This document shows positions 45,781 to 56,151 of a DNA stretch of 64,000 nt, piece after piece; within the stretch, counting starts at the first letter, position 1; every line of letters starts with the position of its first letter. The notes under the pieces were generated by a model. It did not search any database. It had not been told where the DNA came from and saw only the letters and a list, made by a program, of their open reading frames with translations. The position numbers were made by a program, and so were the translations under genes. Source of the stretch: Welwitschia mirabilis (taxonomy: Eukaryota > Gnetophyta > Gnetopsida > Welwitschiales); assembly GCA_051453625.1 (NCBI GenBank), contig JBOZIK010000001.1, positions 173,667,584 through 173,731,583 on the forward strand, read 5' to 3'.

Positions 45781-46990
45781 ACCAATAACATTCTTATCTT
45801 CTAATCTTTCTACTAGTTTGTAAACATTGTTTCTTTTGAACTGTTATAGCTCATCCTGCATTTCTAGCATCCATTCTTCATAATTTTTGCTTCTTCAAAG
45901 CTCTTAGGTTCTATCTTTGAAACATAACAGACATGGGCACACAAATTTTTCATTAAACCTCTTGTTTTTACTCTTGAATTAACTTCTCTAATGACAGATT
46001 CTAAAGGATGATCTTCTAGAAGCTTAGGCTTTTTTATTGTTCCTTCTTTTACTTGAGCTTAATTTGTTTTGGTAATATCTTCATTTGATGTGGGAATACT
46101 TGGGGTTATGATTTATTCTTCATCTGAATTACTTACCTTTGGATTAATCTCATTAATTTTTACATTTATTGACTCTTCTATAGTTAAGCTTCTTTTGTTG
46201 AAAACATAGTAAGCTCTACTTCTTGTTGAGTATCCTAAAAAGATAGCTTTATTAGCTTTTGATTCAAATTTGCTTAAATGCTCTATATCTTTTGGGACAT
46301 AACATTTACTTCTAAAAAACTTAAAGTATGACACATTTGGTTGTCTTCCATTTCATAGCTCATAAGGTGTTTTATCAGTACTTGGTTTAAGATAAACTCT
46401 ATTAATAATCTAACATGTTGTGCTAACGGCTTTAGCTCAAAAATATTTAGGTACTTCTTTCTCATTTAGCATATTTCGAGCCATTTCTTAAAGAACTCTA
46501 TTATTTCTTTTAGCTATACCATTTTGTTGTGTTATCTTTGGAGTTAAAAATTAGTGATCAATATCATTTTTAATGTAATACTTTTCAAAGAAATGGTTTT
46601 CAAATTCATCACCGTGATCACTTCTATTTTCTTTATGGTGTAATCCTTTTCATTTTGGATCTTGTTGCAAATTTTAACCCAATTCTTGTAAGCTTCATAG
46701 TTGTTGGACAAAAAGGCTATCTAAGTATATCTAGAGTAGTTATCAACCATTATAAGAAAATAACATTTTCCACCTAGACTATGAGTTTGTGCAGGTCCAA
46801 CTAAATCCATATGAATAAGTTCTAATGGAATTGAAGTGGAAACATGAGTTTTACTCTTATGAGGGGTTCTAATATGTTTTCCCTTTTGACATGCATCATA
46901 CAACCCTTGTTTTTCTATGTTAATCTTAGGGATTCCTCTAATGATATTTCTATGAATAATTATTTTTAATTAATCATAATTAACATGTCC
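45781..46990 (-). pseudogene. pol: E7 integrase remnant (pol copy B)
   Basis: From 46903 down to 46721 the minus strand reads ACQKGKHIRTPHKSKTHV and then LIHMDLVGPAQTHSLGGKCY, ending VDNYSRYT. This gives the zinc-region Cys and the first catalytic Asp. The C-terminal portion reads FRSKCYVPKDIEHLSKFESK and AIFLGYSTRSRAYYVFNKR at about 46325-46180. Stops and shifts separate these parts. The order is the same as in copy A. Confidence 0.85.
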
Positions 46991-47810
46991 TAAACATTTA
47001 TGCCATAATTTATCTTGAGTAAAATTTGAGAAATAACAAGGAGAAAACAATTGATCTATGCTATATACATTATTTATTCTGCTAGTTCTAAGAATCACAT
47101 CATTTGATTTTTTACACATAATTTCACATTTTGATTTATCAAAAACTACTTTGTGACCTTTGTTATAAATTTAACTCATGCTCAATAAATTATGCTTCAA
47201 ACCATTTACATATAAAACTTTATTAATTCTAGGAAGGTTACCTCTACCAACGCTTACAATGCCTTCTATTTTTGCTCCTCTGTTGTCTCTAAAAATTAGT
47301 TCTCCTCTATCAAAGTGACTTAGATGTCTGAATCTAGATTTATCTTCTATCATGTGCCTTGAACATCCATTACCAAGATACCAGCTTGTGCTATTTGAGA
47401 CTTTGAAAGCTGTCTGAATCAACAAACTTTTAAGATCATTAGCTTTTATTTACATAGTCTTTTTAGACTTAAGTGGTACATTCTTCTTAGGAATAAATTT
47501 AAATGAAAAAAGAACTAACAGAATTTGAAAATAACATTAACTTTCTAGCATTATACATAAATTTTGAATGAACTATTTTCCACATAAATGACATGTAAAC
47601 TTTGAAAGAAAATTACCATAATTTGTTACCTAAGTTTGCTGTACTTAAGGTTTCTATGAGATAAACCCAATACCTGATTTGTTTCCAACCATTTTCCAAA
47701 CTCCAAGCATTTATTCCCATTTGATAGATTCACTTGAAAACTTGTTAACAAAATATGATAAATCTTTTACCTGCAAAGTAAGATTGCGTTTTCAGATTTT
47801 ACTCTTTCAA
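46991..47810 (-). pseudogene. pol: E7 gag end and protease remnant (pol copy B)
   Basis: An 84-codon open stretch (47425-47171) contains the protease core WYLGNGCSRHM. The family has Asp-Ser-Gly, so the catalytic Asp is Gly and the Ser is Asn here. It continues with GRGNLPRINKVLYVNGLKHN. A CHLCGK knuckle piece near 47595-47610 is broken by a one-base shift, and its last Cys position is Tyr. The linker KVKDL/GIGF-type segment reaches about 47803, exactly where copy A stops at its gap. Confidence 0.75.
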
Positions 47811-48249
47811 AACTTGATTCCAAATCATTCTTTTCCTTGGTAAGGGATTTTATAACCTTGTTTAGGTCATTTAACTTCTATCTAGTTTTTCACATTCTTG
47901 ATACAACCTTTACAAGTTTCTTCTAAATCATCTTGATCTTCATTTCTCATTTCATCATCGTTATGGACTAAAGAATTTGGCACATTCTGCAATAGTGGCA
48001 GAAAAGCCATAAAAAAAAGTCTTCTTTCTTTATCATGTTCTAGAGTATTTCTTTTGTCTCTTTCATTTTATCCCTATGAGTTTTTACTTGCTGTAATCTG
48101 TTTAAAAATATAACCATATACTATCCAGAGAAAATAGATAAAGGCATAGGTATTTAGGGAGAACAAACTTAAAAACTCATCAAGAAGAATCACCATAGAA
48201 GGTTTTTAAATTTAGATTATTTAAGATCAAAGGAAATGACTTAACCTAT
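47811..48249 (-). pseudogene. gag: E7 residual gag and leader
   Basis: Only about 440 bases separate the pol copy from the primer site, too short for the roughly 1.5-2 kb gag usual in Sireviruses. A short acidic/coiled-coil trace (Glu- and Asp-rich on the minus strand, about 47850-47990) may be the gag C-terminus. Most of gag therefore seems deleted. Confidence 0.45.
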
Positions 48250-48260
48250 CTCTAGTACCA
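48250..48260 (-). promoter_or_regulatory. E7 primer-binding site (tRNA-Met type)
   Basis: The minus-strand tggtactagag differs by two bases from tggtatcagag and lies two bases inside the 5' LTR. Confidence 0.75.
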
Positions 48261-48262
48261 AA

Positions 48263-49469
48263 TGATAAGATTGAAAATCCTAGAGGGAGGGGGTGGATAA
48301 ATAGGTTCTTTCAAAAATCATATCCAAAACAAAATTAAATATATCCAATTAAATTTTGCATATAAAAATAACGGAATCAAGAATGTACATAAAATAATGG
48401 AAAATTGAGAGTAAAAAATCAAAAAAACAGAAAACCAAAAACTACCAATTTTGACATACGTCAGATTTATAGTGATTCAAGAACTTCCCTACTCCACTCT
48501 CAATGTTCAGCTTCATACAAGATTGATCTTGAATTTCTATTACTCCATAGGTTTTTCCAGGTTTACCTATAACCCTTACAACCAAACTTTTACAGGCTAA
48601 GTCTCAACCTTTGAAAGTAATGGATGTGATGAAGTGATGCCTTTATGACTCAAATATCAAACATTCTATAGAAATACAATGAATGGAGCTCTTTTCTAGT
48701 AGATCACAATAATAAAGTTCTTAGATCTAATTTTTGAATGAATCTCTTGTGCCAATGATATATATCTTTAATTAGATGTGAAGCAATATAATAATACACC
48801 AATGAAATTATAGCCTAATCTTTCAGATCCACAATGATTATGCCGAATAAGAACAGTGTCAAAAGATCTCTATATCAATAATAGTATAGCTATTTATAAT
48901 GGAGGACTAATAGGATTTATTATAAATGAATTACACCTCCCAAAGCTATAAATAGCTAGAAAATGGCTAGGTAATGGCTGGGAAAAGGATACATAACATC
49001 TACAAATTTTACTTTTTTGCATCATTTGGTCAACCCTAAAAAAATCCGGTCGATTCCATGTGGGCTCAGTCGACTTCATCATAGGTCTGGTCGACCCCTT
49101 ACCTCTTGGTCTAGAACTATGGTTTATTCATTTCTTAGGTCTAGTTGACCCCATGAAGATTCGGTCGATCCCCTTTCTCTTAGTCTGGGACTATTGCCCA
49201 TCAAATTCTTAGGACTAGTCGAACCCATCAGAATCTAGTTGATCCCTTTGGGTTTAGTTCATTTTTTTTATAATAGATTTAAGTGTAGTTGACCTATTTA
49301 GGATCTGGTTAACCCTGACTAGAGGTTAACATAACTCAGTAGATTTCTGATGTATTTTTTATTTAATTCTTTCACCTGTAAAACTCAATCTGATTTGCAA
49401 ACAAGACATAACATTTTGCACTGCATAAGAGATATTAGTTTGACATCAATTGGTAAATATAATCTAATG
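48263..49469 (-). repeat. E7 5' LTR
   Basis: This 1207-bp copy starts, on the plus strand, tgataagattgaaaatccta. It contains ctagagggagggggtg near its start, a run of shared segments with 38836-40022, and the palindrome cluster at 49020-49330. It ends aatctaatg where the partner ends aatttaaca. The target duplication cacct follows. Confidence 0.9.
49020..49330. repeat. Cluster of degenerate ggtcgacc palindromes in E7 5' LTR
   Basis: About eleven related words, for example ccggtcgattcc, cagtcgacttc, ctggtcgacccc, ctagttgacccc and actagtcgaaccc. They sit at the same order and spacing as in the other LTR. Most deviations from the palindrome are C-to-T or G-to-A. Confidence 0.75.
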
Positions 49470-49474
49470 CACCT

Positions 49475-50415
49475 TACTCCATAGTTCAGTAACCACCACT
49501 TTCACCTTCTTCACCTCTAGTTCATCCACCTTCATCATTACTTCCTTCACACATAGAGCCCATTTAAGTAAAACTACTCTCATCTATTTAGCTTTCATCC
49601 AACTTCATAAATACAACCATTGCTAGTTTCTTTGAGACTTTTATCTTTTCTTAAATGTATTAATGTATAAGGAGATAAATATTTGAGGGCCTTGGTGAGA
49701 CATCATAGTGCCTCTCTAGGAAGAGGCACATTCACCTCCCACTTCATCATCATCATACACCTAGAAAATGTTCATTACCCATAACAACAATAATAGTAAT
49801 GAAGAAGGCTAGGGTGAGTCGTATATAAGTGATTCAAATATTAGTGATTAGAGCCTTCTATCAATGTCCAAAAAAGAAGAGAAGTATATGACAAATCATT
49901 GGTAGATCAATCGGATAATTTAGCTTCTAGGTTGAGGACACTTTGTTGGGATTAGAGTTCTTAACTATGAGATCTTAGATTAGATTCAAGAGTATTATCA
50001 TTTGTATTGATAATCCCTCTATGACATTTTGGCATACATTTGTGTTATTTAGCACTTTGATAATATCATGCTTTTTATTACATAATTCAACTTCATGCTC
50101 TAAAAATGGTACATTTCCACTAGTATATTACAATTAAGAGATTATCAAATATTTATGTACTTTACTTTTTATTTACATAGGTGAATGGGAAATACATTGA
50201 TTTATCATCTCCTTTTATCCCTTTTTTCGAAATTCTTTTGTGTGTGGTTTTTCTAATTTCAAATGGCACATATCATAATTATTATAATGAGTTATCATGT
50301 GCATTTATTTAGAATAAAATGTATAATTTCAATTAATTAGTTGAGATTCCACTAATAAGATTTATCAAGTTTTAGACATCATTAAGAAGGGGAAGATTGT
50401 TGGAAAATTTAGTTT
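49475..50415 (+). other. E6 continuation after E7
   Basis: This is the other side of the E7 insertion. It begins with pyrimidine-rich, Ser/Thr/Pro-rich coding-like DNA (cttcacc repeats). At about 49840-50080 it continues with a plus-strand coding-like stretch (SKKEEKYMTNHW, then EILDxIQEYYHLY) with stops at Gln and Trp positions. It resembles the coiled tail of a transposon protein. The last part (50100-50415) is AT-rich with no coding signal. A purine tract gaaggggaaga and tgttgg at about 50385-50403 look like another LTR start, unresolved. Confidence 0.35.
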
Positions 50416-51589
50416 TGATGATTCTAAAATTTCTAGAGGTGGTTAGGAATAATGATAAATTTTAAATTAAAAAACCTATTATTAAATGAAATTAATCATC
50501 TTTTCAAATAAAAACTATGTCTACAAAAATATCAGAAAAAAAAAAAAAAAAAAAAAACAATTAAAGCATAAGATTTATAGTGGTTTAGTAATGTGTCTAT
50601 TCCACTCTTTAAGAAGAGATAAGATGTTGTCTACCTTGGTTTCCTTATCACTCTTAAACTAATGACTTTCTGGCTGATCATCAACCTCTTATATAATAGT
50701 GCTAATTTTCTAGACTTATCATCAACCTCTCACACTTGAAATCTTTCAAATGCTTAGAGTCAATCACAAGAATAAGAGAAGAAATCAAGTTGTACCTGAA
50801 GCATGCATGCAATAGAGTAGGATCTAATATAAATGATTATATAAGATAGGATTACCAATTACAAACAAATTACTAAAGATTGGTTTGAGTTCACTTCACA
50901 AAACTATATATGAATGTGTATTTAGTAACCCTAACAAAGCAGGTCTTGCCCATTTTAAACAGAAGGGAAAAATAGCTATTGAAGTAAAACTCTAAATGAT
51001 GATTCCAAGACGTGATAACATGATATTCCAATTAAATTCATATTTTTAATGCAATTATATGATGTATTAAAAGAGAATATCCATTGAAAAATGTCGCACT
51101 TTTACCTAAAGAAGATTGTTCTTCCAATGGTTTAAAGAAAGGACATTTTCTTTTAAAATTAGGGATGTCCTTACTCTAATGAGGGGAGGATGTCCACCCT
51201 CAAAGTAGTGCAGGAATCTAAACTACTAGAAGTATGGGAACATCCTTCATGGAAGGGAGTGGACATTCGCACTTGCCATAGATGTAGAGTGGAAAAAAAC
51301 TAAATGAAGGGAAAACATCTAGGCTATTTGGAGTGGTGACATTCACAACTAAGAACTATCAGTCATGTCCTACAAGGAGAGGAAATATTCATCCTATTTG
51401 AGTAAAGACATCTCAACCTAAGACCTATTAGAGATACATTTTACCCATAAGTAGAGGAGATAGCTACCCTGTTTTGAGTGGGGATATCCACATGCAAAGG
51501 TTAGCTTCTTAACATGATTATGACAGATGATGGTTATTTTATTGCTTGATTTTTATGCTTGTTGACATCATTAAAATCTTATACTTACA
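50416..51589 (-). repeat. E8 3' LTR
   Basis: This 1174-bp LTR starts (plus strand) tgatgattctaaaatttcta and ends atacttaca. It aligns along its length with 56152-57276. It carries an A-homopolymer at about 50532-50555 that E10 lacks. At 51100-51500 it has a cluster of ggacatcc/ggacgtcc-like palindromes. Confidence 0.8.
51100..51500. repeat. Cluster of degenerate ggacgtcc palindromes in E8 LTR
   Basis: Around ten related words, such as gaggatgtccacc, ggaacatcc, gtggacattc, ggggatatccac and aaggacattt, occur every 30-50 bases. The E10 LTR has the same cluster (56820-57190) with more intact cores. Confidence 0.7.
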
Positions 51590-51924
51590 ATCTTCTCCTT
51601 TTTAATGATTATAAGTCCACTTATATAAAGAACCTATTCAAAATAACATTCCCTTGAGATGTAGACTAGCTTCCCCTAATTTGAATATTCCTATTAAAAT
51701 AATATGACTAACATATCTCATATAGTCTTAGCCCCCATTTGGATATTATTGATTCTAAAATAAAATAAGTAATACATATAAATACCTGTGAAAAGAATAT
51801 GAATAGGATAATAATAATAATAATAAAAAACATACATAATGGAAATAACAAATTTTTAAATTAATCATTAAAAAAATGATGAGTATGTATAAACTTTGGT
51901 ATTGATGTTAAATAAAAATCATAC
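51590..51924 (-). promoter_or_regulatory. E8 polypurine tracts and 3' non-coding region
   Basis: Pyrimidine runs (purine on the minus strand) follow the LTR: tcttctcctttttaatgat (51591-51609), aacattcccttgag and agcttcccctaatttg (about 51670-51685), and agcccccatttgg (51729-51741). These match the multiple polypurine tracts of E10 and E7. Confidence 0.6.
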
Positions 51925-52577
51925 CTCAGTTGGGCATGTTTCTATGCCCAATCAACTCTTAAAATCTCAAATATCGCTTTTGAAAGAGGCCTAGTAAATA
52001 GGTTGGTAAGTTATTTGTTTGTTGATACATGATCAAGCTCAATTATGCCTCTTTGAATATGTTCTCTAATAACATTATGCCTAATGTCAATATTCTTAGT
52101 TCTTGAGTGATGCATAGGATTCTTATTAATGTTAATGGCATTAGTATTATCACATAGGAGTTAACTACTTGTTATCTCAACTCCACAATCACATAAGGTA
52201 TTCATCATCCATAACAATTAAGTGTAGTAGGCTCTAATAGATATGTACTTGGCCTCAGTTGTGGAGAGTGATATCAAGCTTTGTTTCTTGAAACTCCAAG
52301 AAATAAGATGATTTCCAAGAAAGTAACATGCTCCACTTGTACTTTTCCTATCAACTGTAAATTTGTTCCAATCTGCATCACTATACCCAACTAGATAAAG
52401 TAAAGTATCCTTAAGAAACCAAATACTAAAATTACTTGTATGTTCAAGATCATGAAAAATTATTTTAACTGAAGAGAGATGAGATTCATTAGGATTGAAT
52501 TGATATTGAGCACTTATACCAACACTCAATGTAATATCAGATCTACTAGATGTTAAATATGATAAACTACTAATCAT
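51925..52577 (-). pseudogene. pol: E8 RT connection and RNase H remnant
   Basis: A 119-codon open stretch (52577-52218) holds the RT end (ISSLSYLTSSRSDITLSVGI) and the RNase H start (GYSDADWNKFTVDRKSTSGA, then SLISLSTTEAKYIS), with the first Asp kept. The remainder continues to about 51925 in another frame: CDNTNAININKNPMHHSRTK, DIRHNVIREHIQRGII and FTRPL. The order matches active copia RNase H, but stops break it. Confidence 0.85.
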
Positions 52578-53300
52578 ACCTTGATATATGGTTTAATTTA
52601 CAAGTTTACTTGATTCATCCTTGGTGATTTTTATAGATGTGGATATGAGAGTGCAAAACTCTTTTGCTTGATTAATTTTTTAATTCTTTAGAAGATATTT
52701 GACATACTTTGATTGACTAAGAAAAGTATCAGTCTTAATTTTTTTAATTTACAAACCTAACAAAAAATTAACTTCTTTAAACATACTTATTTTTAATTCT
52801 TCTTGCATAACCTCAGAAAATTCATGTGTTAGTTTTTCATTAGTAGCCTCAAAAACTATGTCATCAACATATATTGGCAGAATAAGAGTACCTTTATTAG
52901 TTCTTTTAATAAATAAAGTGGAATCAACATTACCAATTTTAAAACCATTTTCTAATAATAAATTTAATAACCTCTCATACCAGGCTCTAGAAGCTTGCTT
53001 GATACCATATGGAGTCTTTTTGAGCTTGAACACATGATCTAGATTATTAGAATCAATGAACCTTGGTGGCTTCTTAACATAAAATTTTTCTTTGATATAA
53101 CCATTTAAAAAATCACTGTTTACATCCATTTGAAAGATTTTAATGTTCACAACATAAGCGTAATCTAATAGTAATCTAATAGATTCAAGCCTATCTACTG
53201 GAGCATAGGTCTCACCATAGTCCACACCTTCTTGTTGATTATATCCTTGTGCTACTAATCTAGCTTTAGTTTAAACTATTATTCCCAATTAATCTAGTTT
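52578..53300 (-). pseudogene. pol: E8 reverse transcriptase remnant
   Basis: This is the longest uninterrupted RT piece in the window: 158 codons at 53225-52749. It begins MDYGETYAPVDRLESIRLLL and contains the first catalytic Asp (FQMDVNSDFLNGYIKEKFYV). The KQASRAWYERL segment and an intact YVDD box (52860-52871) follow. Two substitutions (the FLNG region reads DFLNG rather than AFLNG, and YGIKQAS) are unusual. Upstream of 53225 the family's KARLVAQGY-type region is interrupted by stops at about 53260-53270. Confidence 0.9.
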
Positions 53301-54560
53301 ATTTTTATAAAGCCATTTTGTATTATTAATGTGTTTACCTTATGGTCTTGGCACTAAGTCTCATACTCCATTTCTTTTGAACTGAAGGAGTTCCTTTTGG
53401 ATGGTTTCTAATCATTCCTTATGTTGCTCTGCTTTAGCTATATTTCTAGGCTCAATGTAAGATACAAAATAGAAATGAGCACAAATATTTTTTATACCTC
53501 ATCTAGTGCTTATTCCTAAATCTAAATTTCTAATGATTTAATTAGGTAAATGATCTCTTCTTATTTTGAGAGGAAGAGGAGCATGTTCATGAAGAAGTAG
53601 GCTCAGGGGTATCATTAATTTCTTCCTTATTAGCTTTACTAGTAATATTTTTTTAATCACTTTAAGCACTTTTATTAAAATATGGTTTAGACTTATCCTC
53701 GTCATCTCTGATCATCTTCCTATCATTATCAGTCTCTAAAATTTTAACATGAATAGATTCTTTAACTTTATTTATATCATAATTAAAAACTTTCTAGCCT
53801 ATGCTTTTCAAAGAGTATCCAATAAAAATACCATGCATACCTTTAAGCTAGAATTTAGCCAGATTTTTATCATCCAAAATAATACATTTACTACTAAATA
53901 CTTTGAAATACTTTACAATTTCATAGTTTGTAAGTGATGCTTTGAGTACTATCCCTTAGAAAGATCTTGTTAGATATGTAGCAAGCAGTATTTATAGCCT
54001 TAGTCCCAAATCATCTTAGAAGATTATGTTCTTCTAGCATTGTCCTTATCATTTCTATTAAGACCCTATTCTTCCTTTCTATCACCCCATTTTGTAATGT
54101 TATTCTAGAAGCTAAAAACTAATGAAATATTTCATAGTTATCATAGAAATTAGTAAAATTCTCATTTTCAGACTCACCTTCATGATCAGACCTGATTTTC
54201 TTAATGGTAAGAACCTTTTCATTCTGAATTTTCTATAAAGATAATAAAACTTATTAAAGGCATTAGTTCTAAAATGTAAAAACTCAATGCATGTATAATG
54301 AGTAAAATCATTAGCCACCACCATAAAATATCTCTTATCACTTAGACTTTAAACTTTTGTAGGTCCTACTAGATCTATGTGCAACATATCTAGAGAAATT
54401 TTTGAGGATATTGCAAGTTTATATTTAAAAGAATATTTCATGATACTTGCTTGACAATGTTTATACAAGTCAGAATTTTAAGAGCTAAGTTTATATAAAC
54501 CTCTAACCAAACCTTATTGAGAGATGGTTCTCAAGTTTGCAACATTTGAATGGCCCATTC
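53301..54560 (-). pseudogene. pol: E8 integrase remnant
   Basis: The minus strand shows the integrase zinc region near 54440-54500, the core with the VVANDFTHYTCIEFL segment (54324 downward, related to VVDDFSRYTW), and the QNG-type Glu region near 54070-54110. The C-terminus lies at about 53760-53900. The frame is broken many times. The acidic linker between integrase and RT (53560-53760) is partly readable. Confidence 0.7.
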
Positions 54561-54800
54561 TTCTATTTCAAATATGTTCTTGACATTCTTGAGTAAAACC
54601 CCATATCTCTACATCATTAGATTTGCCTATTATAGAATACAAGTTTTCTTTTTCCTTAATGGTTGCTTTTAGATTGTTACTAAAGGAAACCTTTCCTCCA
54701 TCATAGTTAACAAGTGTGTAAAACCTTATACTATCACCTATCATATGTCTTTAACATCCATTGTCTAAGTATCATCCAGAATACTTTAAGAGAAATCTGA
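54561..54800 (-). pseudogene. pol: E8 protease remnant
   Basis: The protease core near 54745-54790 reads YLDNGC, a stop, then RHMIGD on the minus strand. The family has DSGCSRHMTGD, so the catalytic Asp is kept but the Ser after it is Asn. The following beta-strand region (FYTLVNYDGGKVSFSNNLKA) is clear down to about 54670. Confidence 0.8.
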
Positions 54801-55478
54801 ACAAGTAATCCTTTAATAATTCCTTTTTAACCCATCTTTGCTTGATGAGAGACTAATTGTTCATTGCTTTTGATTTTCACAAAAATCTCTCATGATCAGA
54901 TTTTACCTTATTGAAGTGATATGAGGTAATATCATTAAGTTTCCTTGCATCCTCTAACTCTCTTGATAAAAGATAAATAGTTTTATTTATACCTGTAAGA
55001 CTTTTAATAGCCTTATCCAACTTTTTGTTGGCTAAGTTAAGTTTTTTTGGTAGAAACAATAATTTAGATCTTAAATTGCTATTTTTACAGGTTAAAACTT
55101 CACAATTAAAATATAATTTTTATAATATTCTTTAATACTTTTATAATTTTTAGATACTACATTTTTCTCATTGGAGATTACATGTTCATCCTTGGTAGTT
55201 GATATGAATGCATACTCATCAGTGATGGTTAGCAATCTACACTTCTCTTCATCATCTTGAGATATCTTTGAATTAGATTCTTCCTCATCATTCCAAGTAA
55301 ATTTTAGGGATTTCTTCTTTTTGATTTTATTTTTTCATGTATTAGCATATTTCACTGCTATGTATCCAAAGACCTTGCACTTAAAGCATTTTAGAGGTTT
55401 CTTGTTTCTACCAAAGTTCTTAAAAGAATATTTCTTCTCAATTTAATCCTCATTGGAATTAAACCTTGTTCTATCAAA
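54801..55478 (-). pseudogene. gag: E8 gag end remnant
   Basis: A zinc knuckle at 55347-55388 keeps the first two Cys with normal spacing, but the His and the last Cys are both Tyr (TAC and TAT codons). An acidic region (DEEESNSKISQDDEEKC) follows at about 55225-55290. A coiled-coil stretch at 55059-54877 (KLNLANKKLDKAIKSLTGIN) is typical of Sirevirus gag C-termini. The gap cuts the N-terminal part. Confidence 0.75.
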
Positions 55479-55578
55479 NNNNNNNNNNNNNNNNNNNNNN
55501 NNNNNNNNNNNNNNNNNNNNNNNNNNNNNNNNNNNNNNNNNNNNNNNNNNNNNNNNNNNNNNNNNNNNNNNNNNNNNN
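55479..55578. other. Assembly gap (100 N)
   Basis: This gap ends E8. The sequence on the right belongs to a different copia remnant, so the join of the two sides is unverified. Confidence 0.95.
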
Positions 55579-56151
55579 ATTAATTAATTAACTTTTATAT
55601 TATAAGTTTAATTGAATAAATATATAAAAACTTTAGAGTTTTATTTGATATAGTGAAAGATGCTTTACTGTTGAAAATGAAAAACATTATTTTTGTGTTT
55701 CATTGTCTTATTCGTCTTTGAATCTTGTTTCATCCAATACTCTTCCTTAAGCATCTAAGTTTTTATCTTTGATTGTAGAGATTCCACAAACTTCTAAAAT
55801 TTTCTTTCTTTAATTAGCTTCATAATTCCATATGCTACTTGCCACTACATGTTAATATTTTTTGGTTTGATAAATCCTTTAAATTATGGTTCTTTAATAT
55901 AGTGGAACTTAACTTTAACATGCTTTGTTTTTTAATGACATATGACTTCTTAACAAGTGTGATTATACTTTGATTATTTTAATGAATACAAAGTGGAACA
56001 TGCACCTTTAGTAGGATCTATTAGAACTTGATTAATCTACTTCAATTCACAACATGAGGTGTATACTATAACATATTTCACTTCAAAAGCAAAAACTACT
56101 ATCATCTTTAATTTTTAGCCTAGCCATTAAAAATGTTTTTATTTAACTAGA
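55579..56151 (-). pseudogene. pol: Copia RNase H remnant of a third element
   Basis: The minus-strand stretch from about 56090 down to 55700 reads a degraded RNase H. A YxxVYTSCCELK segment (normally ACCELLWL-like) comes first. Then comes a region where CDNQSA-type sequence is expected, and then KTKHVKVKFHYIKE (about 55910-55950), the HARTKHIDVRYHFIRE-type motif. It differs from the RNase H of E8 and E10, so it is a separate copia fragment. The lower part of the interval is AT-rich 3' sequence with no motif. Confidence 0.6.

Larger units (their letters stand above)
38343..49469 (-). mobile_element. E7: Sirevirus-like Ty1-copia element with duplicated pol region
   Basis: E7 has matching LTRs in the same orientation (38343-40022 including a gap, and 48263-49469), a minus-strand primer site at 48250-48260, and a perfect 5-bp target duplication cacct (38338-38342 and 49470-49474). 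All genes are on the minus strand. The region from the end of gag through RNase H occurs twice (41261-44474 and 44575-47803), separated by 100 N. Gag proper is nearly absent. Multiple polypurine tracts next to the 3' LTR and palindrome arrays in the LTRs fit the Sirevirus genus. Confidence 0.85.
36380..50415 (+). mobile_element. E6: element with palindromic motif array and Transposase_32-like domain, split by E7
   Basis: This is a tentative unit. A non-coding region dense in an 8-bp palindromic-pair motif (36433-36873) is followed by a plus-strand remnant of the putative plant transposon protein domain. The coding-like sequence is interrupted at 38342 by E7 and resumes at 49475. No terminal inverted repeats or LTRs could be fixed, so the class is unknown. 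Subterminal repeat arrays of this kind are typical of CACTA-type DNA transposons, while Transposase_32-type domains occur in several plant repeat families. Ends are estimates. Confidence 0.4.
50416..55478 (-). mobile_element. E8: Sirevirus-like copia element, family 2, 5'-truncated
   Basis: The 3' LTR (50416-51589) is followed on the minus-strand map by polypurine tracts, RNase H, RT, integrase, protease and gag end. It is cut at the 100-N gap (55479-55578). No 5' LTR follows the gap. The LTR and pol 3' half match E10 (56152-59168). Its LTR palindromes have a different core from E7, so it is a separate family. Confidence 0.8.
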
